34,743 bases of DNA, from positions 1-34,743 of the forward strand of contig JAYRER010000036.1 of assembly GCA_041908795.1 (NCBI GenBank), read 5' to 3'. The stretch comes from CAYLHB01 sp041908795. GTDB taxonomy: Bacteria; Patescibacteriota; Minisyncoccia; Phycocordibacterales; UBA12088. Positions 1 through 8,061 of the stretch are shown here, in pieces (the stretch's first letter is position 1; the number at the start of each line of letters is the position of its first letter). The position numbers and the translations under genes are program-made. The notes under the pieces are model-generated. The model saw only the letters and a list, made by a program, of their open reading frames with translations. It was not told where the DNA came from and ran no database searches.

Positions 1-404
1 CAGACGCAACACACGAAGCACAGTTCTTCCAGCTTGAAGGACTCTTCATCGATCGCGGAGTCTCTCTCGCAGACTTGAAGGGCACCCTTGAACACTTCTT
101 CACAAAATTTTACGAACGCGACATCACGGTGCGATTTCGGCCCGGCTACTTTCCGTTCGTTGAACCCGGTGTGGAAGTGGACATGCTGTTTCGCAAGAAA
201 GACGGAACCGAACGTTGGGTTGAGATTATGGGTGCGGGCATGGTGCACCCTCATGTACTTGAAGCAGGTGGTATAGACTCTCAAGAGTACTCCGGTTTTG
301 CTTTCGGTGTCGGACTTGAGCGTCTCATCGCGATTGCGGCTGAGGTGGACGATGTACGTCACTTCCACACGGGCGATCTTCGTTTCGTGCATCAATTTTC
401 CTAA
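1..404 (+). CDS. pheS: Phenylalanyl-tRNA synthetase alpha subunit (C-terminal part; gene begins before the window)
   Basis: Catalytic subunit of the alpha2-beta2 phenylalanyl-tRNA synthetase, which charges tRNA-Phe in the cytoplasm. The reading frame is open from base 3, so the start lies upstream of the window. The visible part is the end of the class II synthetase core: a THEAQFFQLEG stretch typical of PheS, the PGYFPFVEPGVEV strand region, and class II motif 3 as FGVGLERLIAI, whose Arg contacts ATP. It ends in the usual DLRFVHQF tail. pheT begins 5 bp after the stop, so the two subunits are co-transcribed. There is no Shine-Dalgarno site between them, so translational coupling is likely. 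The identification is secure. Confidence 0.96.
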   Translation, partial: DATHEAQFFQLEGLFIDRGVSLADLKGTLEHFFTKFYERDITVRFRPGYFPFVEPGVEVDMLFRKKDGTERWVEIMGAGMVHPHVLEAGGIDSQEYSGFAFGVGLERLIAIAAEVDDVRHFHTGDLRFVHQFS

Positions 405-409
405 TCAAC

Positions 410-2323
410 ATGAAAGTATCCCGCACATGGCTCCAAACGTACTTCGAGCAACCGCTCCCGCCGGCGGATGAAGTGGCGCGACTCCTCACATTCCACGCAT
501 TTGAGGTGGAAGGAGTGGAACGCGTGGGTGACGATGCGGTGATAGATATCGATGTGCTCGCAAACCGCTCGAGCGACTGTCTCTCGCATCGCGGCATCGC
601 ACGCGAACTCTCCACCCTCCTTGGTATACCAATGAAGTACGATCCGCTTAGGGAACCGATTCCCGCCATTCCTCCTCTCAAGGATCTATTCGTGGAGGTT
701 GATGATAAAACTTTGTGCCCTCGGTACATGGCGGTGGTACTTCGCGGAGTACACGTACAACAGTCACCGCAGTGGCTTGTAGAAAGGCTCACCACCCTTG
801 GACACAGGAGCATTAACAATGTGGTGGACGCAACCAATGTGGTAATGCTCGCACTCGGTCAACCGCTCCATGCGTTCGACCTTGACAAACTTACAATGGA
901 CACCGAGGGAATGAGGGGAATACGCGTACGCAGCGCCACGTCGGGAGAACCCATCACGGTACTTTCCGGCGAAACGTACACACTCAATGAAGAACGACTC
1001 CTTGTTTCGGATAGTGTATCGGGAACACCACTCGCACTTGCTGGTGTGAAAGGTGGTAAAGAAGCGGAGGTTACAGAGCACACGACAGATATTGTACTCG
1101 AGTCCGCAAACTTTGAGCATGTCGCGGTTCGTAAAACTTCGCAGACGCTCAAGCTTGCGACAGAAGCCTCCGTACGCTTCCAAAATGAACCTTCGCCACT
1201 TCTCGTGCCCATTGCGATGCGCGACGTTGTGAAACTTATACTGGAGGTTGCCGGTGGGAGCGTGGTAGGTGGGTGTGATGTCTCAGACGAGGTGGCAATG
1301 CTAGAGCCGGTCACATGCACGCTCGATGAAATGTCTGCGCTGCTTGGAACAAAAGTCACACGGGATGAGGTGGAACGTACGCTCGTGCGACTCGAGGCGG
1401 ATTTCTCATTCCAAGGAGAACGCGTGACGGTAACACCGCCTTGGGAGAGAACGGATCTCACGAGTCCCCAGGATCTCATTGAAGAGATTGGGCGTATACA
1501 GGGGTATGAAAACCTCCCTTCAAGAGTCCCCACTCCGGGAACAATGCCGAATATAAACTCACGTTTCCACTTTACGGAAAAACTGCGCCATCTGCTTCAC
1601 GAACTTGGCTACAGCGAGGTGTACACGTACACCCTGCACAACAAAGGCGAAGTGGAGCTTGAAAACCCACTTGCGTCCGATAAATCATTTTTACGGAATA
1701 CCCTTCGTGATGGACTAGTGGAAGCACTCGACCGAAACGTGCGTAATGCGCCACTTTTGGGACTCGACTCGGTGAAGCTTTTTGAACTCGGCCATGTATT
1801 CTCTACACAGCAGGAGATTCTCACACTCGCGCTCGGTGTCCGCGCTCACACTCCAAAGCACCAAAAGGCAACTCTCGCACAGCTCGAACAAGATATTGCA
1901 ACGCTCAACTCGCTCTACCACCTGGGAGCTTCGCTTCCAGGTGGAGAGGAGGTGGTGGAAGTGTCACTCGAACAGGCACTCTTGCGCTACGACGCACCCA
2001 TCACGTACGACCCCCCGCTCCCGTGGAATGTGCACGCACGATTCACCACATGGAGCACATTCCCGTTTGCACTCCGCGACATCGCCCTCTGGGTGCCCCA
2101 TGAACTTCCCGTGGAAGAAATTACCGCGGTCATTGTGGCGACCGCGAGCGACATGCTCGTCCGTCATGATCTCTTCGATGAATTTTCAAAGGGAGAGCAG
2201 AAAAGTTACGCATTCCATTTAGTGTTTCAGGCAACGGATCGTACGCTCACCGATGAAGAAGTGTCAGCGGAAATGTCTGCTATTGAAGCCACATGCAGCG
2301 CACGAGGGTGGACGATTCGATAG
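410..2323 (+). CDS. pheT: Phenylalanyl-tRNA synthetase beta subunit, short form lacking the tRNA-binding OB domain
   Basis: Beta subunit of phenylalanyl-tRNA synthetase. It partners PheS, carries the editing (B3/B4) module and helps bind tRNA-Phe. The product is 637 residues, against about 790-800 in most bacteria. The N-terminal segment (MKVSRTWLQTYFEQ... to EVEGVERVG, about residues 1-40) is followed directly by DIDVLANRSSDCLSHRGIA, which in ordinary PheT comes after the roughly 110-residue OB-fold (B2) domain. That domain is therefore missing. The B3/B4 region, B5 and the catalytic-like core follow, and the C-terminal FDX-ACB anticodon-binding domain is present (about residues 545-637, FPFALRDIALWVP...). 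The start is set by the family N-terminus and the close spacing to pheS. Confidence 0.95.
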   Translation: MKVSRTWLQTYFEQPLPPADEVARLLTFHAFEVEGVERVGDDAVIDIDVLANRSSDCLSHRGIARELSTLLGIPMKYDPLREPIPAIPPLKDLFVEVDDKTLCPRYMAVVLRGVHVQQSPQWLVERLTTLGHRSINNVVDATNVVMLALGQPLHAFDLDKLTMDTEGMRGIRVRSATSGEPITVLSGETYTLNEERLLVSDSVSGTPLALAGVKGGKEAEVTEHTTDIVLESANFEHVAVRKTSQTLKLATEASVRFQNEPSPLLVPIAMRDVVKLILEVAGGSVVGGCDVSDEVAMLEPVTCTLDEMSALLGTKVTRDEVERTLVRLEADFSFQGERVTVTPPWERTDLTSPQDLIEEIGRIQGYENLPSRVPTPGTMPNINSRFHFTEKLRHLLHELGYSEVYTYTLHNKGEVELENPLASDKSFLRNTLRDGLVEALDRNVRNAPLLGLDSVKLFELGHVFSTQQEILTLALGVRAHTPKHQKATLAQLEQDIATLNSLYHLGASLPGGEEVVEVSLEQALLRYDAPITYDPPLPWNVHARFTTWSTFPFALRDIALWVPHELPVEEITAVIVATASDMLVRHDLFDEFSKGEQKSYAFHLVFQATDRTLTDEEVSAEMSAIEATCSARGWTIR

Positions 2324-2324
2324 C

Positions 2325-2358
2325 GAAAAAAGTGCCGCACCCCTTGTAAGAGTGCGGC
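2325..2358 (-). terminator. Rho-independent terminator of the GNAT gene
   Basis: On the minus strand a 7-bp GC-rich stem (arms 2352-2358 and 2334-2340, GCCGCAC/GTGCGGC) is followed by a run of six T (complement of the A-run 2326-2331). It lies just downstream of the minus-strand acetyltransferase gene and abuts the pheT stop codon. The plus strand has no U-tract, so it is directional. Confidence 0.75.
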
Positions 2359-2380
2359 GAGTCGTGCCCGGGTGGGCAAC

Positions 2381-3094
2381 CTATGCGGCGCGTCTGGCCA
2401 AGATGCGATCGAGCCGCGCAACTGCGCTCACAAGTGGTGCCATCCAGAGGGTCAACAAAAAACCCAATGTAACGGCGCCATATGCAACCCTCGCATCAAC
2501 CAGGCTCGGCTGGCGCAAAGTTACGTTGACCACAAAGCATTCTTCTTCTTCGTCCCAACGTACCTTTCCTAACTTCTCCATCGCCATTTTCATGGCAATG
2601 TTGCTGCCTTGGGTCCGAACCTCAAGGTCGGTCCCAGCAAAACGTTCTTTGAGCCAATTGACCGCCTCTTCCGCTAAGCCGGTCACTAAGCCCAGCCTTC
2701 GAAACTCCGGGGCCGTTACAAACCCCGCATCAACCATGTTTGTCTTGCTGAGTATCGGATCTTTACCGATCCCCTTCACTCGAACAAGGTCTCGTGCAAG
2801 CCAACAAGCTGAAGCAATGGTTCCCTCGTCGGTTACCGCAAGAAGGACCGCGAAGTAGCTTGGCTTCAACTTTTCTTCCGCATCTCGAACGCTCGTCATG
2901 CAGAAGTACCGATTCCGTATGTCATCGTTCTTTTTTAAAGAACGAGACACGAAATCCAAAAGCTCGGGCCACTGCCCGGGGCAAACGCACGTACGCTTAC
3001 CCAAGCAACACTCCACTATCGTGAAGCGTTTGTCTTCTCTTTTTATTGTTTTTCGGACTTTACCTCCCTGGGTACAGCTTGAAGTTGTCTTCAT
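2381..3094 (-). CDS. GNAT-family N-acetyltransferase with a C-terminal membrane segment (orphan)
   Basis: Predicted acetyl-CoA-dependent N-acyltransferase of 237 residues; the substrate cannot be told from sequence. The GNAT core is visible: a strand ending NMVDAGFVTAPEFRR, then the acetyl-CoA pyrophosphate loop FRRLGLVTGLAEEAV (about 131-145), and the late NIAMKMAMEKLGKVRW segment (about 165-180) that in this family follows the last helix. Residues about 205-225 are a single hydrophobic helix, so the enzyme may be tethered to the membrane by its C-terminus. The N-terminus has five Cys before residue 40. The start is set by a strong Shine-Dalgarno site, AAGGAGAGGGTC-ATG. It has its own consensus promoter and terminator and sits as a single gene between pheT and gyrB, which suggests an accessory gene. 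Confidence 0.7.
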   Translation of the reverse strand: MKTTSSCTQGGKVRKTIKREDKRFTIVECCLGKRTCVCPGQWPELLDFVSRSLKKNDDIRNRYFCMTSVRDAEEKLKPSYFAVLLAVTDEGTIASACWLARDLVRVKGIGKDPILSKTNMVDAGFVTAPEFRRLGLVTGLAEEAVNWLKERFAGTDLEVRTQGSNIAMKMAMEKLGKVRWDEEEECFVVNVTLRQPSLVDARVAYGAVTLGFLLTLWMAPLVSAVARLDRILARRAA

Positions 3095-3130
3095 GACCCT
3101 CTCCTTACTGCCACAGGAATATCTTTTTTA

Positions 3131-3159
3131 ATTATACCATTTAGCTGTTAACGCGTCAA
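3131..3159 (-). promoter_or_regulatory. Sigma70-type promoter of the GNAT gene
   Basis: On the minus strand TTGACG (3159-3154), a 17-bp spacer ending in TGG, and TATAAT (3136-3131). The leader is about 35 nt and contains AAGGAG before the ATG. It is divergent from the gyrB promoter. Confidence 0.75.
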
Positions 3160-3169
3160 CTTTCAGCAA

Positions 3170-3198
3170 TTGGGGAAAACTGACGCAGGTGGTATACT
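3170..3198 (+). promoter_or_regulatory. Promoter of gyrB
   Basis: TTGGGG (3170-3175), 17-bp spacer, extended -10 TGG-TATACT (-10 at 3193-3198). The predicted start of transcription is near 3205, 22 nt before the chosen ATG. This position argues against a longer gyrB reading frame beginning at 3170. Confidence 0.7.
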
Positions 3199-3226
3199 GT
3201 GCTTACACGTAACAATTTACCTATCT

Positions 3227-5305
3227 ATGGCGGCAGAGAAAGAGCAGGGATACAGCGCGGATAGCATCACCGTTCTCGAGGGGCTTGAGCCGGTACGCAA
3301 GCGACCGGGGATGTACATTGGCACCACCGGCCCCGAGGGACTCCACCACCTCATTTGGGAGGTGTTTGACAACAGTCGCGACGAGGCTATGGGTGGCTTT
3401 TGTAACGACATTGAGGTGGCGCTCCTCCCGCACAATCGCGTTCGCGTCGTCGACAATGGCCGCGGCATTCCTGTAGATATCCATAAGCAGACAAAAGTTT
3501 CCGCACTTGAAACCATCATGACCACCCTGCACGCGGGAGGCAAGTTCGGGGGAGAGGGCTACAAGGTTTCCGGCGGTCTCCACGGTGTAGGTGTCTCTGT
3601 GGTCAACGCACTCTCATGTTATGCGAAAGCCGAGGTGCACCGCGACGGAGGGCTCCACGAGCAAGAGTACGCACGGGGAAAGCGCAAGGCGGCAGTGAAG
3701 AAAGTCGGAGCGAGCAAGTTGCGTGGTACCATCATCACCTTCGAGCCGGACACTGAAATCTTCAAGGAAATCAAGTTTGATTGGAACAAAATCGTGCACC
3801 ACCTTCGCCAACAGGCATACCTTGTGAAAGGGCTACGAGTTTCCGTGCTCGATCTGCGCGCGGTGGATGAGAACGTTCTCGCGAAGGGCCTCAAAGACGC
3901 CATGTACGTGAGAGAACTGCGACTGAGTGCACCCTCAATGACCTTTTATTTTGAAGGGGGACTTCGTTCACTCATCACGTTCTACAACCAGCATCAAACG
4001 CCACTCCATAAAAACATTTTTTACGCAGAGCGCACAGATGTTGCTGACGGGGTGCTCTCGGTTGAGGTTGCACTCCAGTACGTAGATGACATCAGTGCAC
4101 GCATTACCTCGTTTGCCAACAACATTGTGAATCCCGAAGGCGGCACTCACCTCACGGGCTTCAAAACAGCGCTCACTAGGACACTGAACACATTTGGCCG
4201 CAAGAGCGGCATATTGAAAGAGAGTGAAGAAAACCTCAGTGGTGACGATGTCCTTGAAGGTTTGACCGCGGTCATCTCAGTGAAGCTCCCGAGCGATAAG
4301 ATACAGTTTGAGGGACAAACAAAAGCGAAGCTTGGCTCTGTAGAGGCTCAAAGCGCCGTGCAAACCGTGGTCAACGAGGCCCTAGCCGCATTCCTTGAAG
4401 AGAACCCGGAAGATGCAAAAATGATCATCAACAAGAGCATCCTTGCGCTCAAGGCACGCAAAGCGGCGAAAGCGGCGAAAGATTCCGTGTTACGTAAAGG
4501 TGCCCTTGATGGACTCACGCTCCCGGGAAAACTCGCGGACTGTCAGACGCGCAAGGCGGAGGAGGGTGAGCTTTTTCTCGTCGAGGGTGACTCCGCAGGC
4601 GGTTCGGCAAAAATGGGCCGAGATAGGCGTACTCAAGCAATACTTCCGCTTCGTGGAAAAATCCTAAATGTTGAACGAGCGCGACTTGATAAAATGCTTG
4701 CGAGTAATGAAATCCGCGCGCTCGTAGTGGCACTCGGTACTGCAATTGGGGATGTATTTGACCTCTCGCGGCTTCGCTACCACAAAATTGTTATTGCAAC
4801 TGACGCTGATGTTGATGGTGCGCACATCCGTACTCTCCTTTTGACCCTTTTCTTCCGGCATTTTGTCTCAGTGATTGAGGGTGGTTTCCTCTACATCGCA
4901 CAGCCGCCGCTCTATAAGATTTCCCGTGGCAAAGATATTCGGTATGCCTACACCGACGACGAAAAAGTGAAGACGCTCCGCTCCATGGGTATCAACGAAG
5001 AGTTCGAGCAGGAAAGTATGGAGCGGTCAGAGGAAACGAGCGAAGATGCATCCGAGGAGGCGCAGGGTGGGGAAGCAAAGAAAACTGCCAAAGCAACAAT
5101 CCAACGCTACAAGGGATTGGGTGAGATGAATCCGGAGGAACTTTGGGAGACCACCATGAACCCGCAGAACCGCGTCTTGAAACAAGTGACGATTGAGGAT
5201 GCGCAAGAAGCGCACCAAGTGTTCGACACCCTCATGGGCACCGATGTCTCGGCACGCAAGAGTTTCATACAGAGTAACGCCCGCCTTGCGGAACTCGACA
5301 TCTAA
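3227..5305 (+). CDS. gyrB: DNA gyrase subunit B
   Basis: ATPase subunit of type IIA DNA gyrase, which with GyrA introduces negative supercoils. It has 692 residues. The GHKL ATPase shows FDNSRDEA (catalytic Glu and Mg-binding Asn region), DNGRGIPV and GGLHGVGVSVVNALS. The TOPRIM domain has EGDSAGGSAK (Glu453) and DADVDGAH (Asp526, 528, 530), followed by the RYKGLGEMNPEELWETTMN C-terminal block. GyrB-like wording in TOPRIM (GRDRRTQAILPLRGKILNVE) favours GyrB over ParE. An acidic Glu/Ser-rich insertion of about 28 residues (about 590-620) precedes RYKGLGEM. ATG 3227 was chosen because a promoter overlaps the upstream extension and the protein then starts close to the conserved YSADSITVLEGLEPVRKRPG. 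There is no Shine-Dalgarno site. Confidence 0.95.
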   Translation: MAAEKEQGYSADSITVLEGLEPVRKRPGMYIGTTGPEGLHHLIWEVFDNSRDEAMGGFCNDIEVALLPHNRVRVVDNGRGIPVDIHKQTKVSALETIMTTLHAGGKFGGEGYKVSGGLHGVGVSVVNALSCYAKAEVHRDGGLHEQEYARGKRKAAVKKVGASKLRGTIITFEPDTEIFKEIKFDWNKIVHHLRQQAYLVKGLRVSVLDLRAVDENVLAKGLKDAMYVRELRLSAPSMTFYFEGGLRSLITFYNQHQTPLHKNIFYAERTDVADGVLSVEVALQYVDDISARITSFANNIVNPEGGTHLTGFKTALTRTLNTFGRKSGILKESEENLSGDDVLEGLTAVISVKLPSDKIQFEGQTKAKLGSVEAQSAVQTVVNEALAAFLEENPEDAKMIINKSILALKARKAAKAAKDSVLRKGALDGLTLPGKLADCQTRKAEEGELFLVEGDSAGGSAKMGRDRRTQAILPLRGKILNVERARLDKMLASNEIRALVVALGTAIGDVFDLSRLRYHKIVIATDADVDGAHIRTLLLTLFFRHFVSVIEGGFLYIAQPPLYKISRGKDIRYAYTDDEKVKTLRSMGINEEFEQESMERSEETSEDASEEAQGGEAKKTAKATIQRYKGLGEMNPEELWETTMNPQNRVLKQVTIEDAQEAHQVFDTLMGTDVSARKSFIQSNARLAELDI

Positions 5306-5327
5306 TCTAAGTGGGCACTCGAACGTG

Positions 5328-6434
5328 CTACTTGTCCCCAATAGTTATTATTTTCGTCGAACGATTGTTGTTTTTGTTGTCTGCCATTGCGCTGGGAACT
5401 AGCGTAATGGTGATTGCGCCGTTTTTTGCTTTTCGCACTTCGTCAAAACTCAATGTAAACTCGATGCGATCCCCGGGATTAAGTGACGCTTGCAAGGGGG
5501 AAGTATACTTGTAATCGGCATCACCTTCAATGGGGAGATTGGCGACAAACCCCCATGGCCCCGATGCGGTCCCACCCACATTACTCACCGTGAAGCGAAC
5601 CGCGGCAGCTGCGGTATTTGGGATCGTGGAACGTGTGACAAATGATGATGTTTTAGGTGGTGAGAGCAGGACGCCGGTGCCAGTGATAGACACGCTGAGG
5701 TCTTGAGGCCCGACAACCTTTGGTCTAGGTGGAAACGAAGCAACCGGGAGTGGTTGTGTGGGCGACTTGGGCGTAGGGGAAGCTGCGCTCGGCATCTTCG
5801 GTGCTGAAGCAACGGGAGTTCCTTCCACATCGGGTTCGACATTTGTCATGTCGTTACGCGTCGTGGTACCAAAAAGAACATCTCTTGATACCGCTACAGC
5901 AGTATTTTCTATCGTTACCACAGTACGATCGCTGACAGGTCGCTCTGACCCTCTTGTGGTAATGGTGAGTGGCACATCCACATACCTTGTTTCATTGCTC
6001 GAACTTATTAGTACGAGCGCATCAGTCGTAGAAGGGAGTTCAAACGAAATTCCACAAGGCACTTTGTTCCAGACACCTTGACTTTTCACTTCGAACGAAA
6101 CGCCTGGTCTACAGTCGTAGCTGAAATCGTACCCAAGTACTCCATCGCTCGGGTTTGCGTGTGTAAATGGAAGAATAATTTCTCGATTCACGAAGAAGGC
6201 TTTCTGATCCAGTGTGAACGTGATGGTTTCTTGCTGTGCACCATTAAAAATGGATTCAACCGATACCACACCACCAGTGAGAGTACCGCGCACAGCAGGG
6301 AGCATGCCCCCCAGTTTTAACGTCCCCCATGCTATGAATGTGAGCAACGCCACGAGCCCTATGAGGGCAAGAGCTTTCATGAGAATTTGCGCTATACGTT
6401 CTCCCCTTTCTCGTTCTTGTGTGGTGGTGTTCAT
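5328..6434 (-). CDS. Membrane-anchored extracytoplasmic protein with CARDB-like C-terminal domain
   Basis: Unknown function; 368 residues from the chosen ATG. A charged N-terminus (MNTTTQERERGERIAQ) leads into one transmembrane helix (about 18-40), so the bulk should lie outside the cell. Two beta-rich regions follow (about 45-200), then a Pro/Ser/Thr-rich linker (PSAASPTPKSPTQPLPVAS, about 220-240), then a C-terminal beta-sandwich reading DLSVSITGTGVL ... VRFTVSNVGG ... SLNPGDRIEFTLSFDE. That is the pattern of CARDB/adhesion-type domains. ATG 6434 is preferred over an in-frame upstream ATG at 6485 because promoter elements occupy that stretch. It is convergent with gyrB and divergent from the next envelope-region gene. 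Confidence 0.65.
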   Translation of the reverse strand: MNTTTQERERGERIAQILMKALALIGLVALLTFIAWGTLKLGGMLPAVRGTLTGGVVSVESIFNGAQQETITFTLDQKAFFVNREIILPFTHANPSDGVLGYDFSYDCRPGVSFEVKSQGVWNKVPCGISFELPSTTDALVLISSSNETRYVDVPLTITTRGSERPVSDRTVVTIENTAVAVSRDVLFGTTTRNDMTNVEPDVEGTPVASAPKMPSAASPTPKSPTQPLPVASFPPRPKVVGPQDLSVSITGTGVLLSPPKTSSFVTRSTIPNTAAAAVRFTVSNVGGTASGPWGFVANLPIEGDADYKYTSPLQASLNPGDRIEFTLSFDEVRKAKNGAITITLVPSAMADNKNNNRSTKIITIGDK

Positions 6435-6441
6435 AGTGAGT

Positions 6442-6504
6442 ATTTTATAAAACAATAATTCTGGCCTACTTCTTATGTTTACCATGTGACACGTACTTTG
6501 TCAA
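6442..6504 (-). promoter_or_regulatory. Two candidate promoters of the CARDB-like gene
   Basis: Upstream candidate: TTGACA (6504-6499), 17 bp, extended TGG-TAAACA (-10 at 6481-6476), giving a leader of about 35 nt. Downstream candidate: TAAAAT (6447-6442) exactly 7 nt before ATG 6434, which would make a leaderless mRNA. The sequence alone does not decide between them. Confidence 0.5.
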
Positions 6505-6514
6505 TGGTAATGTA

Positions 6515-6543
6515 TTGACAATAATATCTTTCCATGCTATTAG
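6515..6543 (+). promoter_or_regulatory. Promoter of the 6553 gene (near-leaderless)
   Basis: TTGACA (6515-6520), 17-bp spacer, extended TGC-TATTAG (-10 at 6538-6543). The predicted transcription start near 6550 leaves only about 3 nt before ATG 6553. It lies back to back with the divergent promoter at 6476-6504. Confidence 0.6.
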
Positions 6544-6552
6544 TTTTATGCT

Positions 6553-7314
6553 ATGGCAAATACCACTACCTACACTCCTTCCGAAGTCACGATACTCCCC
6601 GACACTGTTCACACGGTTTTTTCGTCAATACAAAGTGAAGTTAATCGCATTTTGGACAACGCACAAGGTTTTCTTGATAGCGAGCGTGAGGTGAAAGAAG
6701 ATCTGTTTGATCTAGACAGAGATGATTTCGGTCCTGCATCCAATCATATATATAGTGGTTCCGATGATATCGTACGTATTTACCCAAGCACGCTTGTTTC
6801 TAAAGAGCGAGAGCCCGTACTCACACCACTCATAGCGAGCTGTGGAGTAATGATGCTTGAACTTACTCGCTACCTAACTCACAGCATTGAGTACATGACG
6901 TTGAAGGTGCGTAGGTGGAATGAAGTTCTACGTACTCGACTTTCGCAAAAAATGCACGTGACTACGTATGAAACGTACGATACTGCAGAGAATAGCGAGT
7001 ACGCTATGGTCGTTGCTTCATATGCCCCCTATGACATACGTCTCGACAGTATGCGTAAAAACGAAGCCGCTCACTCCACCCACCCAGCGTCACCTGTGTT
7101 TCGTGATACCACACCACCAAACCTTCCTACGGCCTACGCCGACTTCTTCGAACCCGAAATGGAACAAAGCGAAATCATCGAGCCACATTTTTCAGAAGAA
7201 GACCCGACACAGAAGCGTGTACCCCTCCACGCTGACTCGAATCCAAAGCGAACCAGATGTATGCATGTAGTGGTGTGTACAATCGAAAGTATGTACAAAA
7301 AGTTACTGCACTAG
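6553..7314 (+). CDS. Hypothetical protein in the envelope gene block
   Basis: I do not recognise this 253-residue protein. It has no signal peptide. A central stretch (about 90-120, PLIASCGVMMLELTRYLTHS) is hydrophobic and could be an amphipathic or buried helix. The second half is rich in Pro, Thr, Glu and Asp (about 165-230) and looks disordered. The C-terminus ends in a short hydrophobic/Cys stretch and basic residues. It precedes the sortase and Ig-repeat genes on the same strand, but the sortase has its own promoter, so it need not share their operon. The start at 6553 fits the promoter position and there is no Shine-Dalgarno site. Confidence 0.65.
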   Translation: MANTTTYTPSEVTILPDTVHTVFSSIQSEVNRILDNAQGFLDSEREVKEDLFDLDRDDFGPASNHIYSGSDDIVRIYPSTLVSKEREPVLTPLIASCGVMMLELTRYLTHSIEYMTLKVRRWNEVLRTRLSQKMHVTTYETYDTAENSEYAMVVASYAPYDIRLDSMRKNEAAHSTHPASPVFRDTTPPNLPTAYADFFEPEMEQSEIIEPHFSEEDPTQKRVPLHADSNPKRTRCMHVVVCTIESMYKKLLH

Positions 7315-7321
7315 AATAGTG

Positions 7322-7349
7322 TTGCGCATTTTTTTATTTATGGTATAAT
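7322..7349 (+). promoter_or_regulatory. Leaderless-type promoter of the sortase gene
   Basis: TTGCGC (7322-7327), 16-bp spacer, extended TGG-TATAAT (-10 at 7344-7349). Only 7 nt separate the -10 from ATG 7357, so transcription should start at or next to the start codon. Confidence 0.75.
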
Positions 7350-7356
7350 TCAAATT

Positions 7357-8037
7357 ATGGAAGCAAAACATCAGCACCGTGCGTATATTCAAAGCCCTGC
7401 ACGTCTCCTCAGTGGAGGACTCGTGGTATCACGTGTGGTATCCACACTCTGTGTTTTCGCAATTTTAAGTGCAACGCTTATTGCGCTTGATTTTGTGCCC
7501 GAACCCGCAAAAACCGTGTCCGCAACAGCTACTACCCAATTCCCCATCTCTCTTGAAGAGCTTGAGAGTATGGAAGACACAACACCGGTACGCATACTAA
7601 TTGACAAAGTGGACATAGAAGCCGCACTCATCACGCCAGCGAGTACGGATCTCGCAGTGCTTGATCGTGCTCTTCTCTCCGGAGCGGTCGTATATCCTGA
7701 CAGTGCACCATTAGGCAAAATAGGTAATATCCTCATATTCGGCCACTCGAGCTACTTGCCGGTGGTGAAAAATAAAGCGTACCAAACATTTAACGAACTA
7801 GGTGCACTTGCACCAGGTGACGTTTTTGTGGTTGAATCGGTGACCCACGCATATGAATACCGCGTGAAAGCAGTGAAAAAGGCGAAGGCGGAAGATACAC
7901 CGGTAGTCTTTGACACTACAAGGTCAATGCTCACATTGGTCACGTGTAATACGTTTGGTGACAAAAATGATAGACATATAGTCGAGGCGGATTTTGTACA
8001 AAAATATCCTCTTCCAAACAGTTTGACGGGATTGTAA
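7357..8037 (+). CDS. Sortase family transpeptidase (class D/E-like)
   Basis: Membrane-bound cysteine transpeptidase of 226 residues that would act on the outer face of the membrane, joining secreted proteins to envelope acceptors. A single N-terminal membrane helix (about 25-47) is followed by the sortase beta-barrel. The catalytic residues are all present: His130 in IFGHSS, Cys197 in TLVTCNTFGD and Arg206 in DRHIVEA. The TLVTC...R spacing is like class D/E enzymes. The Ig-repeat gene starts 24 bp after its stop on the same strand, so the two probably form an operon, yet that neighbour shows no LPxTG-type sorting signal. The start is fixed by the leaderless promoter. Confidence 0.9.
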   Translation: MEAKHQHRAYIQSPARLLSGGLVVSRVVSTLCVFAILSATLIALDFVPEPAKTVSATATTQFPISLEELESMEDTTPVRILIDKVDIEAALITPASTDLAVLDRALLSGAVVYPDSAPLGKIGNILIFGHSSYLPVVKNKAYQTFNELGALAPGDVFVVESVTHAYEYRVKAVKKAKAEDTPVVFDTTRSMLTLVTCNTFGDKNDRHIVEADFVQKYPLPNSLTGL

Positions 8038-8061
8038 TTACATTATCCATTGCACACTACC

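Noticed and set aside
859..1533. Long antisense frame inside pheT (Ser/Thr-rich product)
   Set aside because: Low-complexity shadow of the real coding frame; the same applies to antisense frames inside the Ig-repeat gene (8880-9551, 9555-9869).
3170..3226. Upstream extension of gyrB from a TTG at 3170
   Set aside because: The extension contains a well-spaced -35/-10 pair (TTGGGG-17-TATACT), so it is promoter rather than coding.
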